DNA of 52,086 bases from assembly GCA_905221145.1 (NCBI GenBank), contig CAJNCA010000011.1:1-52086 (forward strand), in the 5' to 3' direction. Shown here one piece after another: positions 44,556 through 52,086 of the stretch (the first letter of the stretch is position 1; each line of letters opens with the position of its first letter). A program made the position numbers and the translations under genes. The DNA is from a bacterium (lineage in GTDB: Bacteria > Bacillota > Bacilli > Lactobacillales > Streptococcaceae). A model generated the notes under the pieces. It searched no databases. It worked only from the letters and a program-made list of their open reading frames with translations, and was not told the origin of the DNA.

Positions 44556-45479
44556 ATGTCAGAAAATCAACAAGCATTGAACCATGTGGTGTCCATGGAA
44601 GACCTCACTGTTGATCAAGTCATGAAATTGATTAAGCGAGGAATTGAGTTTAAAAACGGAGCTCAGCTTCCTTATGAAAACCATCCGATTGTTTCCAATC
44701 TTTTTTTTGAGGATTCTACACGGACACATAAGTCCTTTGAAGTGGCAGAGATTAAACTGGGGCTGGAGCGACTTGACTTTGATGTCAAGACTAGTTCGGT
44801 CAATAAGGGTGAAACACTTTATGATACCATTTTAACCCTATCTGCTCTAGGAGTGGATGTCTGTGTGATTCGCCACCCAGAGGTCGACTACTATAGAGAG
44901 TTGATTGCAAGTCCGACAATTACGACTTCCATCATCAATGGTGGAGATGGTTCGGGCCAACACCCTAGCCAGAGCTTGCTAGATTTGATGACTATTTATG
45001 AGGAATTTGGTCACTTTGAGGGTCTCAAGGTTGCGATTGCAGGTGACTTGGACCACTCACGTGTTGCCAAATCCAATATGCAGATTTTGAAACGCTTGGG
45101 AGCTGAACTGTTCTTTGCAGGACCTGAGGAATGGAGAAGTCAAGAATTTGCAGACTATGGACAGTTTGTAACTATTGATGAAATCATTAATCAGGTGGAT
45201 GTCATGATGTTTCTCCGTGTGCAACATGAACGCCATGATAGTGGTGCAGTTTTTTCAAAAGAAGACTACCATGCTCAACATGGCTTAACACAAGAACGTT
45301 ATGATCGATTAAAAGAAACAGCAATCCTCATGCACCCAGCTCCAGTCAATCGCGATGTGGAAATCGCAGATCACTTGGTTGAAGCACCAAAATCACGGAT
45401 TGTCCAACAAATGACCAATGGTGTCTTTGTTCGAATGTCAATCTTAGAATCCGTACTGGCGAGTAGAAACGCCAACTAA
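44556..45479 (+). CDS. pyrB: Aspartate carbamoyltransferase, catalytic subunit
   Basis: A 307-residue ATCase making carbamoyl aspartate. The carbamoyl-phosphate site is [18 protein letters not shown] (residues about 48-65, STRT). [11 protein letters not shown] and [22 protein letters not shown] give the GQHPxQ site, and [14 protein letters not shown] the aspartate/MHPxPxNR loop. No regulatory subunit gene is present, as is usual in Gram-positives. AAAGGAG precedes the ATG, and pyrR ends 18 bp earlier. Confidence 0.97.
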   Translation: MSENQQALNHVVSMEDLTVDQVMKLIKRGIEFKNGAQLPYENHPIVSNLFFEDSTRTHKSFEVAEIKLGLERLDFDVKTSSVNKGETLYDTILTLSALGVDVCVIRHPEVDYYRELIASPTITTSIINGGDGSGQHPSQSLLDLMTIYEEFGHFEGLKVAIAGDLDHSRVAKSNMQILKRLGAELFFAGPEEWRSQEFADYGQFVTIDEIINQVDVMMFLRVQHERHDSGAVFSKEDYHAQHGLTQERYDRLKETAILMHPAPVNRDVEIADHLVEAPKSRIVQQMTNGVFVRMSILESVLASRNAN

Positions 45480-45496
45480 AACACAAGACGTTAAAA

Positions 45497-45512
45497 GACG
45501 CCAGTGAGCGTC
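45497..45512 (+). other. Small hairpin between pyrB and carA
   Basis: GACGC pairs with GCGTC around CAGTGA. No T run, so not a terminator. Similar small stems recur in the carA-carB gap. GAGAGGTGAG then serves carA translation. Confidence 0.5.
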
Positions 45513-45528
45513 CACGAGAGGTGAGAAT

Positions 45529-46608
45529 ATGACAAAAAGACTTCTAGTATTAGAAGATGGCACAGTTTTTGAAGGCAAGGCCTTCGGAGCAGATATTGAT
45601 GTAACAGGCGAAATCGTCTTTAATACAGGGATGACCGGCTACCAAGAATCCATTACAGACCAGTCTTATAATGGACAAATCTTGACCTTTACCTATCCTT
45701 TGGTAGGAAATTATGGAATTAACCGTGATGATTACGAATCCATTATTCCAACTTGTAAGGGAGTCGTTGTTTTCGAAGAAGCACGTAGAGCTAGCAACTG
45801 GCGCAATCAAATGACGCTGGATGAATTTTTGAAAGCCAAGAAAATTCCTGGTATCTCAGGAATTGATACGCGTGCTCTTACCAAGATTATCCGTAAACAT
45901 GGTACTATGCGTGCAACCTTGACCCATGTTGGGGACAGTATGGACCATGTGACGGACCAGCTCCAAGCAACAGTCTTACCGACAGACAATATCAAACAGG
46001 TTTCTACTAAAACTTCCTATCCAGCTCCAGGAGTTGGTTTGAGTGTGGTGCTAGTGGATTTTGGTCTCAAGCACTCAATCCTACGTGAACTTTCTAAGCG
46101 CAACTGTAATGTGACAGTCGTTCCTTATTCGACAACGGCTGAAGAAATTCTCCATCTCAATCCTGACGGAGTTATGTTGTCAAATGGTCCTGGTAACCCA
46201 GAAGATGTTCCACAAGCACTGGACATGATTCGCGGTGTGCAAGGGAAAATTCCAATCTTTGGTATTTGTATGGGGCACCAACTCTTTGCTATGGCAAACG
46301 GGGCTAAGACTTACAAGATGAAATTTGGTCACCGTGGATTTAACCACGCGGTACGTGAAATTGCTACAGGACGTGTGGATTTTACAAGTCAAAACCATGG
46401 TTATGCAGTTAGTCGTGAGGATTTGCCAGAGCATTTGATTATCACCCATGAAGAAATCAATGACAAGTCAGTTGAAGGTGTGCGTCACAGATACCAACCT
46501 GCTTTCTCTGTTCAATACCACCCAGACGCAGCCCCTGGTCCACATGATGCAAGCTACCTATTCGATGAATTTATCGAGATGATGGAAGCTTTTAAACAAT
46601 CAAACTAA
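45529..46608 (+). CDS. carA: Carbamoyl-phosphate synthase small (glutaminase) subunit
   Basis: A 359-residue class I amidotransferase subunit that supplies ammonia from glutamine. The N-terminal domain ([38 protein letters not shown]) is typical. The GATase domain has NGPGNPEDV, the nucleophile in [15 protein letters not shown] near residue 245, and the catalytic histidine in [12 protein letters not shown]. The residue two after His, usually Glu of the triad, is Asp here. GAGAGGTGAG precedes the ATG. Unusually, carB does not follow at once but after 448 nt. Confidence 0.96.
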   Translation: MTKRLLVLEDGTVFEGKAFGADIDVTGEIVFNTGMTGYQESITDQSYNGQILTFTYPLVGNYGINRDDYESIIPTCKGVVVFEEARRASNWRNQMTLDEFLKAKKIPGISGIDTRALTKIIRKHGTMRATLTHVGDSMDHVTDQLQATVLPTDNIKQVSTKTSYPAPGVGLSVVLVDFGLKHSILRELSKRNCNVTVVPYSTTAEEILHLNPDGVMLSNGPGNPEDVPQALDMIRGVQGKIPIFGICMGHQLFAMANGAKTYKMKFGHRGFNHAVREIATGRVDFTSQNHGYAVSREDLPEHLIITHEEINDKSVEGVRHRYQPAFSVQYHPDAAPGPHDASYLFDEFIEMMEAFKQSN

Positions 46609-47056
46609 GAACGAGTAAAAGCTCGTCGGAGAATTTATTTAACTGAACACGGAGGGAAAGCTCGGAATTTAGAGAAACCAACTTGGATTGTAAATCCTTC
46701 CTTGGTTTCCTAAAATTCAATCGCTTTCTATTCGTCCTTTGTATCTTATTTAATGTCGCTCTGTGAGGCGACGAATAGAAAGACAGGTCGTTTCTTTTAG
46801 TCGCTATGGTGCGAACTAAAAATTCCCTGCATTAGATTTTTTACCGAAAAGTATCGTTTCGCTAAAAAATCGTTGGAGAATTTATTTAATGGCAACCCGA
46901 GAGTTGCCGAATAGAAAGGAGAAGGGTGCTCCGTATTTGCTGAACTGAATACGGGCTACGGACGGTGCTAAAAAGATAGTTATTCCTAGAACTGACAGTT
47001 CTTCGTCATAACTCCTATTTTAGCTTTGTCCGCTTGACGCCCTTAATATCTTATAA
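46609..47056 (+). other. Hairpin-rich intergenic region between carA and carB
   Basis: 448 nt with no credible gene but at least eight inverted repeats: ACGAG/CTCGT (46611-46626); GAAACCAA/TTGGTTTC extended by GAATTT/AAATTC (46665-46718); CTTTCTATTCGTC/GACGAATAGAAAG (46724-46782); TTTTAGTCGC/GCGAACTAAAA (46795-46821); a GATTTTTTA..CGAAA stem (46835-46871); GGCAAC/GTTGCC (46891-46908); CCGTATT/AATACGG (46931-46954); and a nested stem CGGAC..GCTAAAA/TTTTAGC..GTCCG (46959-47032) holding AGAACT/AGTTCT. GGAGAATTTATTTAA and CGAATAGAAAG each recur. No SD site lies before carB. Confidence 0.75.
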
Positions 47057-50000
47057 ATGCCTAAACGTACTGATATTCAAAAAATTATGGTGATTGGTTC
47101 TGGTCCGATTATTATTGGTCAGGCTGCTGAGTTTGACTACGCGGGGACCCAGGCTTGCTTGTCGTTGAAAGAGGAAGGTTATGAGGTTGTCTTGGTTAAT
47201 TCAAACCCTGCAACAATCATGACGGACAAGGAGATTGCTGACAAGGTTTATATTGAACCGATTACACTTGAGTTTGTGACACGTATTCTTCGTAAGGAAC
47301 GTCCAGATGCCTTGCTTCCAACTCTTGGTGGTCAAACAGGGCTCAATATGGCCATGGAATTGTCTAAAAACGGTATTCTTGATGAGCTCGGTGTTGAACT
47401 TCTGGGAACTAAATTATCTGCTATTGACCAAGCGGAGGATCGTGACCTCTTTAAACAATTGATGGAAGAATTGAATCAACCAATTCCAGAGTCTGAAATT
47501 GTTAACACTGTCGAAGAAGCAGTTGCCTTTGCAGCGACAATTGGCTACCCAGTCATCGTTCGTCCAGCCTTTACACTTGGTGGTACTGGTGGTGGTATGT
47601 GTGCCAACGAGGAAGAATTGCGTGAAATCGCTGAAAATGGGTTGAAATTGTCACCTGTTACCCAATGTTTGATTGAACGTTCCATTGCTGGCTTCAAGGA
47701 AATCGAATATGAAGTTATGCGTGACTCAGCTGACAATGCCTTGGTTGTTTGTAACATGGAAAACTTTGACCCAGTTGGGATTCACACAGGGGATTCCATT
47801 GTATTTGCTCCTGCGCAAACCATGTCAGACTATGAAAACCAAATGCTTCGTGATGCGAGCTTGAGTATTATCCGTGCTCTCAAAATTGAAGGTGGATGTA
47901 ATGTTCAGTTGGCACTTGATCCACACAGCTTCAAGTACTATGTCATTGAAGTAAACCCTCGTGTATCGCGTTCTTCAGCCCTTGCTTCTAAGGCGACAGG
48001 TTATCCGATTGCCAAATTGGCTGCTAAGATTGCCGTCGGTTTGACCTTGGATGAGGTTATTAACCCAGTTACAGGTTCAACCTATGCCATGTTTGAGCCA
48101 GCTCTTGACTACGTCGTTGCCAAGATTCCACGTTTCCCATTTGATAAGTTTGAAAAAGGTGAGCGTCGTCTTGGTACTCAGATGAAGGCAACTGGGGAAG
48201 TCATGGCGATTGGTCGTAATATCGAGGAGTCACTTCTCAAAGCTTGTCGTTCACTTGAAATTGGCGTTCATCACAATGAAATGCCTGAACTTGCAGAAGT
48301 TTCTGATGATGCCTTGATTGAAAAGGTTGTGAAAGCCCAAGATGACCGTCTCTTCTATGTGTCAGAAGCTATTCGCCGTGGTTACACTCCAGAAGAAATT
48401 GCTGAGCTTACAAAAATCGATATCTTTTATCTCGATAAACTCCTACATATCTTTGAAATTGAGCAGGAGTTGGGTGCCCATCCACAAGATCTAGAAGTCT
48501 TGAAAACAGCTAAACTCAATGGATTTTCAGACCGCAAGATTGCTGAACTCTGGAAAACGACAGCTGACCAAGTTCGTCAACTTCGCTTGGAAAACAAGAT
48601 TGTCCCAGTCTACAAGATGGTCGATACTTGTGCGGCAGAGTTTGACTCTGAAACACCATATTTCTATTCAACCTATGGCTGGGAAAATGAATCTATTAAG
48701 TCTGACAAGGAATCAGTATTGGTCCTAGGTTCTGGTCCAATCCGTATCGGGCAAGGGGTTGAATTTGACTACGCTACCGTTCACTCGGTTAAGGCTATCC
48801 AGGCTGCTGGTTATGAAGCTATTATCATGAACTCAAACCCAGAGACCGTTTCTACGGACTTCTCTGTGTCTGATAAGCTATACTTTGAACCATTGACATT
48901 CGAAGATGTCATGAATGTTATCGACTTGGAGCAACCAAAAGGTGTTATCGTTCAGTTTGGTGGTCAAACAGCCATCAACCTTGCGGAGCCATTGGCAAAA
49001 GCAGGTGTGACCATCCTCGGTACACAAGTCGCTGACTTGGACCGTGCCGAAGACCGTGACCTCTTTGAACAAGCCCTCAAAGATTTGGATATTCCACAGC
49101 CACCTGGTCAAACGGCTACCAATGAAGAAGAAGCAGTTCTTGCAGCTCGCAAGATTGGCTTCCCAGTCCTCGTTCGTCCTTCGTATGTTTTGGGTGGACG
49201 TGCTATGGAAATCGTGGAAAATGAGGAAGACCTTCGCTCTTACATGCGTACGGCTGTTAAGGCTAGTCCTGACCACCCAGTTCTTGTTGACTCTTACATC
49301 GTTGGGCAAGAGTGCGAAGTTGATGCCATTTCAGATGGAGAAAATGTCCTTATCCCTGGTATCATGGAGCATATCGAACGTGCCGGTGTTCACTCAGGTG
49401 ACTCAATGGCCGTTTATCCTCCACAAACCTTGTCTCAAAAGGTGCAAGAAACAATCGCAGACTATACTAAACGCCTAGCAATCGGTCTTAACTGCCTTGG
49501 AATGATGAACATCCAGTTTGTTATCAAGGATGAAAAAGTCTACGTTATTGAGGTCAATCCACGTGCTAGCCGTACGGTTCCATTCCTTTCTAAGGTAACC
49601 AATATTCCTATGGCTCAAGTAGCGACCAAGCTCATTCTTGGGCAAAGACTTGAAGAACTTGACTACCAAGATGGACTTTATCCTGAAAGTACTCGTGTTC
49701 ATATCAAGGCGCCTGTCTTCTCCTTTACGAAACTAGCTAAGGTAGATAGTCTACTCGGTCCTGAAATGAAGTCAACAGGGGAAGTTATGGGTTCTGATAC
49801 TACTTTGGAAAAAGCTCTCTATAAAGCCTTTGAAGCTTCTTACCTACACTTGCCAACTTTTGGTAACGTTGTATTTACCATTGCAGATGATGCCAAAGAA
49901 GAAGCCTTGGACTTAGCTCGTCGTTTCCAAAATATTGGATATGGTATCCTCGCGACAGAAGGGACAGCAGCCTTCTTTGCGGGTCATGGATTACAAGCCC

Positions 50001-50233
50001 AACCGGTTGGTAAGATTGGTGATGATGATCAGGATATCCCAAGCTTTGTTCGCAAAGGAAGAATCCAAGCAATTATCAATACTGTCGGAACCAAACGAAC
50101 TGCTGACGAAGATGGTGAGCAAATCCGTCGTTCAGCCATTGAACACGGTGTGCCACTCTTTACAGCCCTAGATACAGCTAATGCCATGCTTAAGGTACTT
50201 GAAAGCCGTAGCTTTGTCACAGAAGCGATCTAG
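47057..50233 (+). CDS. carB: Carbamoyl-phosphate synthase large subunit
   Basis: A 1058-residue protein with the expected two homologous halves: [40 protein letters not shown] at the start and [43 protein letters not shown] near residue 557. ATP-grasp domains are marked by [14 protein letters not shown] and [17 protein letters not shown]. The C-terminal MGS allosteric domain covers about 930-1058. It makes carbamoyl phosphate for pyrimidines and arginine. No AGGAG-like site is visible in the 20 bp before the ATG, unlike every other operon gene here. Confidence 0.97.
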   Translation: MPKRTDIQKIMVIGSGPIIIGQAAEFDYAGTQACLSLKEEGYEVVLVNSNPATIMTDKEIADKVYIEPITLEFVTRILRKERPDALLPTLGGQTGLNMAMELSKNGILDELGVELLGTKLSAIDQAEDRDLFKQLMEELNQPIPESEIVNTVEEAVAFAATIGYPVIVRPAFTLGGTGGGMCANEEELREIAENGLKLSPVTQCLIERSIAGFKEIEYEVMRDSADNALVVCNMENFDPVGIHTGDSIVFAPAQTMSDYENQMLRDASLSIIRALKIEGGCNVQLALDPHSFKYYVIEVNPRVSRSSALASKATGYPIAKLAAKIAVGLTLDEVINPVTGSTYAMFEPALDYVVAKIPRFPFDKFEKGERRLGTQMKATGEVMAIGRNIEESLLKACRSLEIGVHHNEMPELAEVSDDALIEKVVKAQDDRLFYVSEAIRRGYTPEEIAELTKIDIFYLDKLLHIFEIEQELGAHPQDLEVLKTAKLNGFSDRKIAELWKTTADQVRQLRLENKIVPVYKMVDTCAAEFDSETPYFYSTYGWENESIKSDKESVLVLGSGPIRIGQGVEFDYATVHSVKAIQAAGYEAIIMNSNPETVSTDFSVSDKLYFEPLTFEDVMNVIDLEQPKGVIVQFGGQTAINLAEPLAKAGVTILGTQVADLDRAEDRDLFEQALKDLDIPQPPGQTATNEEEAVLAARKIGFPVLVRPSYVLGGRAMEIVENEEDLRSYMRTAVKASPDHPVLVDSYIVGQECEVDAISDGENVLIPGIMEHIERAGVHSGDSMAVYPPQTLSQKVQETIADYTKRLAIGLNCLGMMNIQFVIKDEKVYVIEVNPRASRTVPFLSKVTNIPMAQVATKLILGQRLEELDYQDGLYPESTRVHIKAPVFSFTKLAKVDSLLGPEMKSTGEVMGSDTTLEKALYKAFEASYLHLPTFGNVVFTIADDAKEEALDLARRFQNIGYGILATEGTAAFFAGHGLQAQPVGKIGDDDQDIPSFVRKGRIQAIINTVGTKRTADEDGEQIRRSAIEHGVPLFTALDTANAMLKVLESRSFVTEAI

Positions 50234-50257
50234 TTGAGAAAAAATTTTAACAGTTTT

Positions 50258-50286
50258 AAAGCCAGCGTCATAAATCGCTGGCTTTT
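50258..50286 (+). terminator. Terminator of the pyr operon
   Basis: AAAGCCAGCG pairs with CGCTGGCTTT, followed by T. Confidence 0.8.
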
Positions 50287-50345
50287 ACAATACTGGTGTT
50301 GCTCATTTCAACTATCATGCTTTCCTTAAGAATCATTCTAAATTG

Positions 50346-50354
50346 TGATATAAT
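50346..50354 (+). promoter_or_regulatory. Extended -10 promoter of mntH
   Basis: TGATATAAT, extended -10, about 95 bp before the mntH ATG. The leader contains a small frame with a better ribosome site than mntH itself. Confidence 0.55.
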
Positions 50355-50369
50355 AAGGAAGAATTGGAA

Positions 50370-50534
50370 ATGGAAAACTATTTTCATTATATTTTCAAAA
50401 ACTCCATTAAGAAAATAGGTAAAGACAGATTAGAAAGTGTAAAATTCCGATGTCTTCTTACAAAAAAGTCTCTCTTTCTGAGATCAATCAATCTATTGAA
50501 ACTCCCAATAACAATCATTTTTGGCAGAATCTAA
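50370..50534 (+). other. Possible upstream ORF overlapping mntH
   Basis: An ATG at 50370 with AAGGAAG upstream opens a frame of about 55 codons (MENYFHYIFKNSIKKIGKDR...) that runs into mntH in another phase and ends near 50534. The mntH ATG has no good SD of its own. It could be a regulatory uORF or chance. Confidence 0.3.
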
Positions 50535-51784
50535 AAGCATTCTTAGGACCTGGAGCTCTTGTAGCAGTTGGTTATATGGATCCTGGAAACTGGATTACTA
50601 GTGTGGTTGGTGGTGCTTCCTACAAATATAGTCTCTTATTTGTTATTTTGATTTCTTCCATCATTGCTATGCAGCTACAACAGATGGCTGGAAAGCTCGG
50701 TATCGTGACTAGAATGGATTTAGCTCAGGCAACAGCTCATCATGCTCCCAAGTGGCTCCGTTATAGTTTATGGGTGATTTTAGAATTGGCTTTAATGGCG
50801 ACAGACTTGGCTGAAGTTTTAGGTTCAGCGATTGCCTTAAATCTTTTGTTTAAAATACCGATTATGGTCGCTATCCTCTTAACCGTTTTGGATGTATTTC
50901 TTTTGTTGTTGTTGATGAAATTTGGTTTCAAAAAAATTGAGGCCATTGTTACGACCCTTATTTTAACCATATTGGCCATCTTTACCTATCTGGTGGTCTT
51001 ATCTAGTCCAAGTATTCAGGGGATTTTTGGAGGTTATTTACCGACTCCAACATTATTTGAGACACCATTGCCAGGTCATGAAAGCCAATTGACCTTAGCT
51101 TTAGGGATTGTAGGAGCGACAGTCATGCCCCATAATCTCTATCTTCATTCATCCCTATCGCAAACAAGGAAAATTAACCACAAAGATAAGAAGGACGTCC
51201 GAAAAGCAGTGCGCTTTATGACCTGGGATTCAAATCTTCAGTTGTCCTTAGCCTTTATTGTCAATTCCTTGTTACTCATTTTAGGTGCTTCGCTCTTTTT
51301 TGGCCATGCATCTGAAATTTCGGCATTCTCCCAAATGTACAATGCTTTACAGGATTCGACAATAGCAGGAGCGATAGCTAGTTCAACTCTGTCAACTTTA
51401 TTTGCTCTGGCTCTCTTAGCAAGTGGTCAAAATTCGACCATTACAGGTACCTTGACAGGACAGATTGTCATGGAAGGTTTCTTGCATCTGAAATTACCTC
51501 AGTGGATTATCCGTATCGGTACACGTATTTTTGCCTTGCTACCTGTGATCATAGTCGCCATCTTATTTGGACATCAAGAAAAGACCTTGGATCAGTTATT
51601 GGTTTACTCACAGGTCTTTCTGTCAATCGCTCTTCCGTTTTCAATCTTTCCTTTAATCTATTTGACCTCTAAGAAGTCACTAATGGGAGAATTTACTAAT
51701 GCCAAGTGGAACACAATCCTAGGCTACGCAGTTGCAATTGTCTTAACCATTCTTAATATCAAGCTTCTTTTCGATATTTTTTAA
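50450..51784 (+). CDS. mntH: Nramp-family divalent metal (Mn/Fe) transporter
   Basis: A 444-residue Nramp protein with 11 predicted helices. The metal-site motifs are VGYMDPGNWITS (DPGN, helix 1, near residue 42) and GATVMPHNLYLHSSLSQTR (MPH, helix 6, near residue 220). It imports manganese or iron with protons. No strong ribosome site is seen before the ATG; GAAAGTG is the best. It is a single gene between the pyr terminator and an IS3 element. Its absence from typical pneumococci, from memory, suggests a commensal mitis-group species. Confidence 0.93.
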   Translation: MSSYKKVSLSEINQSIETPNNNHFWQNLKAFLGPGALVAVGYMDPGNWITSVVGGASYKYSLLFVILISSIIAMQLQQMAGKLGIVTRMDLAQATAHHAPKWLRYSLWVILELALMATDLAEVLGSAIALNLLFKIPIMVAILLTVLDVFLLLLLMKFGFKKIEAIVTTLILTILAIFTYLVVLSSPSIQGIFGGYLPTPTLFETPLPGHESQLTLALGIVGATVMPHNLYLHSSLSQTRKINHKDKKDVRKAVRFMTWDSNLQLSLAFIVNSLLLILGASLFFGHASEISAFSQMYNALQDSTIAGAIASSTLSTLFALALLASGQNSTITGTLTGQIVMEGFLHLKLPQWIIRIGTRIFALLPVIIVAILFGHQEKTLDQLLVYSQVFLSIALPFSIFPLIYLTSKKSLMGEFTNAKWNTILGYAVAIVLTILNIKLLFDIF

Positions 51785-51967
51785 ACTTGTTTAAATTAGG
51801 TCTTAAGTATTCGCTTGAAAATCGATAAAGTGATAATAGTAGTGGTTGGTTTATGAAATGAAGTATTAAAAAGAGGTTGGGAAAACACTCAATTTCAGTA
51901 GAAAATGAAGTAAATCTTCCCACAATAAAACGCATAGTATCAAGGTTTTCAACACCGGATATTGTAC
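51785..51967. other. Non-coding region between mntH and the IS3 end
   Basis: No gene. A TTGGGAA...TTCCCAcAA short inverted repeat and the stretch AAAACGCATAGTATCAAGG are present; the latter looks like repetitive intergenic sequence of mitis-group genomes, but I cannot name it. No clear mntH terminator. Confidence 0.4.
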
Positions 51968-51987
51968 TGACCCCAAAAAGTTGGACA
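51968..51987 (-). repeat. Terminal inverted repeat of an IS3-family element
   Basis: TGACCCCAAAAAGTTGGACA, typical of streptococcal IS3-group elements. It marks the element's right boundary, next to the transposase 3' end. Confidence 0.75.
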
Positions 51988-51992
51988 AATAA

Positions 51993-52086
51993 TTATTGAA
52001 AGGATTTAGTTCTGTATTGCACAGGACTAAGTCCTTTTAGTTTTACCTTAATTCGTTTGTTGTTGTAGTAATCGATATAGTCTATA
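51993..52086 (-). CDS. IS3-family transposase OrfB, C-terminal fragment (cut by window edge)
   Basis: The minus strand encodes the last 30 or so residues of an IS3-family OrfB: YIDYYNNKRIKVKLKGLSPVQ then YRTKSFQ and stop. The YNxxRIxxxLxGLSPxxYR block is the usual OrfB tail after the DDE domain. The remainder lies beyond the window, so whether the element is intact cannot be judged. Confidence 0.85.
   Translation of the reverse strand, partial: IDYIDYYNNKRIKVKLKGLSPVQYRTKSFQ

Noticed and set aside
46609..47056. CRISPR array in the carA-carB gap
   Set aside because: The repeated modules occur only twice, with irregular spacing and different flanks. They form hairpins rather than regular repeat-spacer units.
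47545..50220. Several long antisense or shifted frames across carB
   Set aside because: They are shadows of a codon-biased gene, without ribosome sites or recognisable domains.

Overview
The window is chromosomal DNA of a mitis-group Streptococcus (S. mitis / S. oralis / S. pneumoniae relatives). Support comes from low GC, strong Shine-Dalgarno (SD) sites, frequent extended -10 promoters (TGnTATAAT), a choline-binding surface protein, and long gene runs that I recognise from the pneumococcal genome: glmU-nudix-macP-mtnN-rocS; rpmE-pde2-flavodoxin-chorismate mutase-crcB-crcB-rplS; ylxM-ffh; and pyrR-pyrB-carA-carB. Species assignment is inference. An Nramp transporter gene at the right end points away from typical S. 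pneumoniae.

Layout. 1-5.7 kb: a probable ISL3-type end, an AI-2E-family permease, a TPR protein, an MgtC-like protein and a polar amino-acid ABC transporter (permease, ATPase, lipoprotein). 5.7-10.2 kb, minus strand: lysS, a histidine phosphatase, a YbaK-type deacylase, a DUF368 (PopT-type) undecaprenyl-phosphate transporter and a GH25 lysozyme-like enzyme. 10.3-16.4 kb, plus strand: a cell-envelope and cell-cycle cluster (glmU, Nudix hydrolase, macP, mtnN, rocS, a DEDDh exonuclease, a membrane GDPD phosphodiesterase). Then ybaB/ebfC on the minus strand.

16.694-26.485 kb is an integrated mobile element of about 9.8 kb. It is bounded by an 18-bp direct repeat lying over the first codons of ybaB. 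It carries a tyrosine integrase, a DUF3173 protein, an HUH-plus-SF3-helicase Rep/relaxase, a small membrane protein, an FtsK/TcpA-type coupling ATPase, a small accessory protein and a large HTH regulator. Its cargo is a choline-binding protein, a TM2 protein and a lipoprotein, plus a serine recombinase with dyad sites next to it. This fits an integrative and mobilizable element (IME). Integration separates ybaB from its native upstream region, now found beyond the right att copy.

26.5-27.3 kb is IS debris: an IS30-type 5' piece fused to an IS5/IS1381-type 3' piece. 27.4-44 kb is housekeeping: rpmE, pde2, flavodoxin, chorismate mutase, two crcB fluoride channels, rplS with a leader, tRNA-Arg(CCT), a SAP-domain accessory gene, HAD and HD hydrolases, ylxM-ffh, pyrP, rsmG, lemA-htpX, an ABC-F ATPase with a long attenuator-like leader, DUF177 and nth. 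44-50.2 kb is the pyr operon (pyrR-pyrB-carA-carB). Its PyrR leader resembles the one before pyrP, so uracil uptake and pyrimidine synthesis look co-regulated. carA and carB are separated by 448 nt made almost entirely of hairpins. The window ends with mntH and the 3' end of an IS3-family element.

The most interesting points are the ybaB-targeting IME with its cargo and recombinase-site module, the ABC-F leader with a three-codon uORF, and the hairpin array inside the pyr operon.
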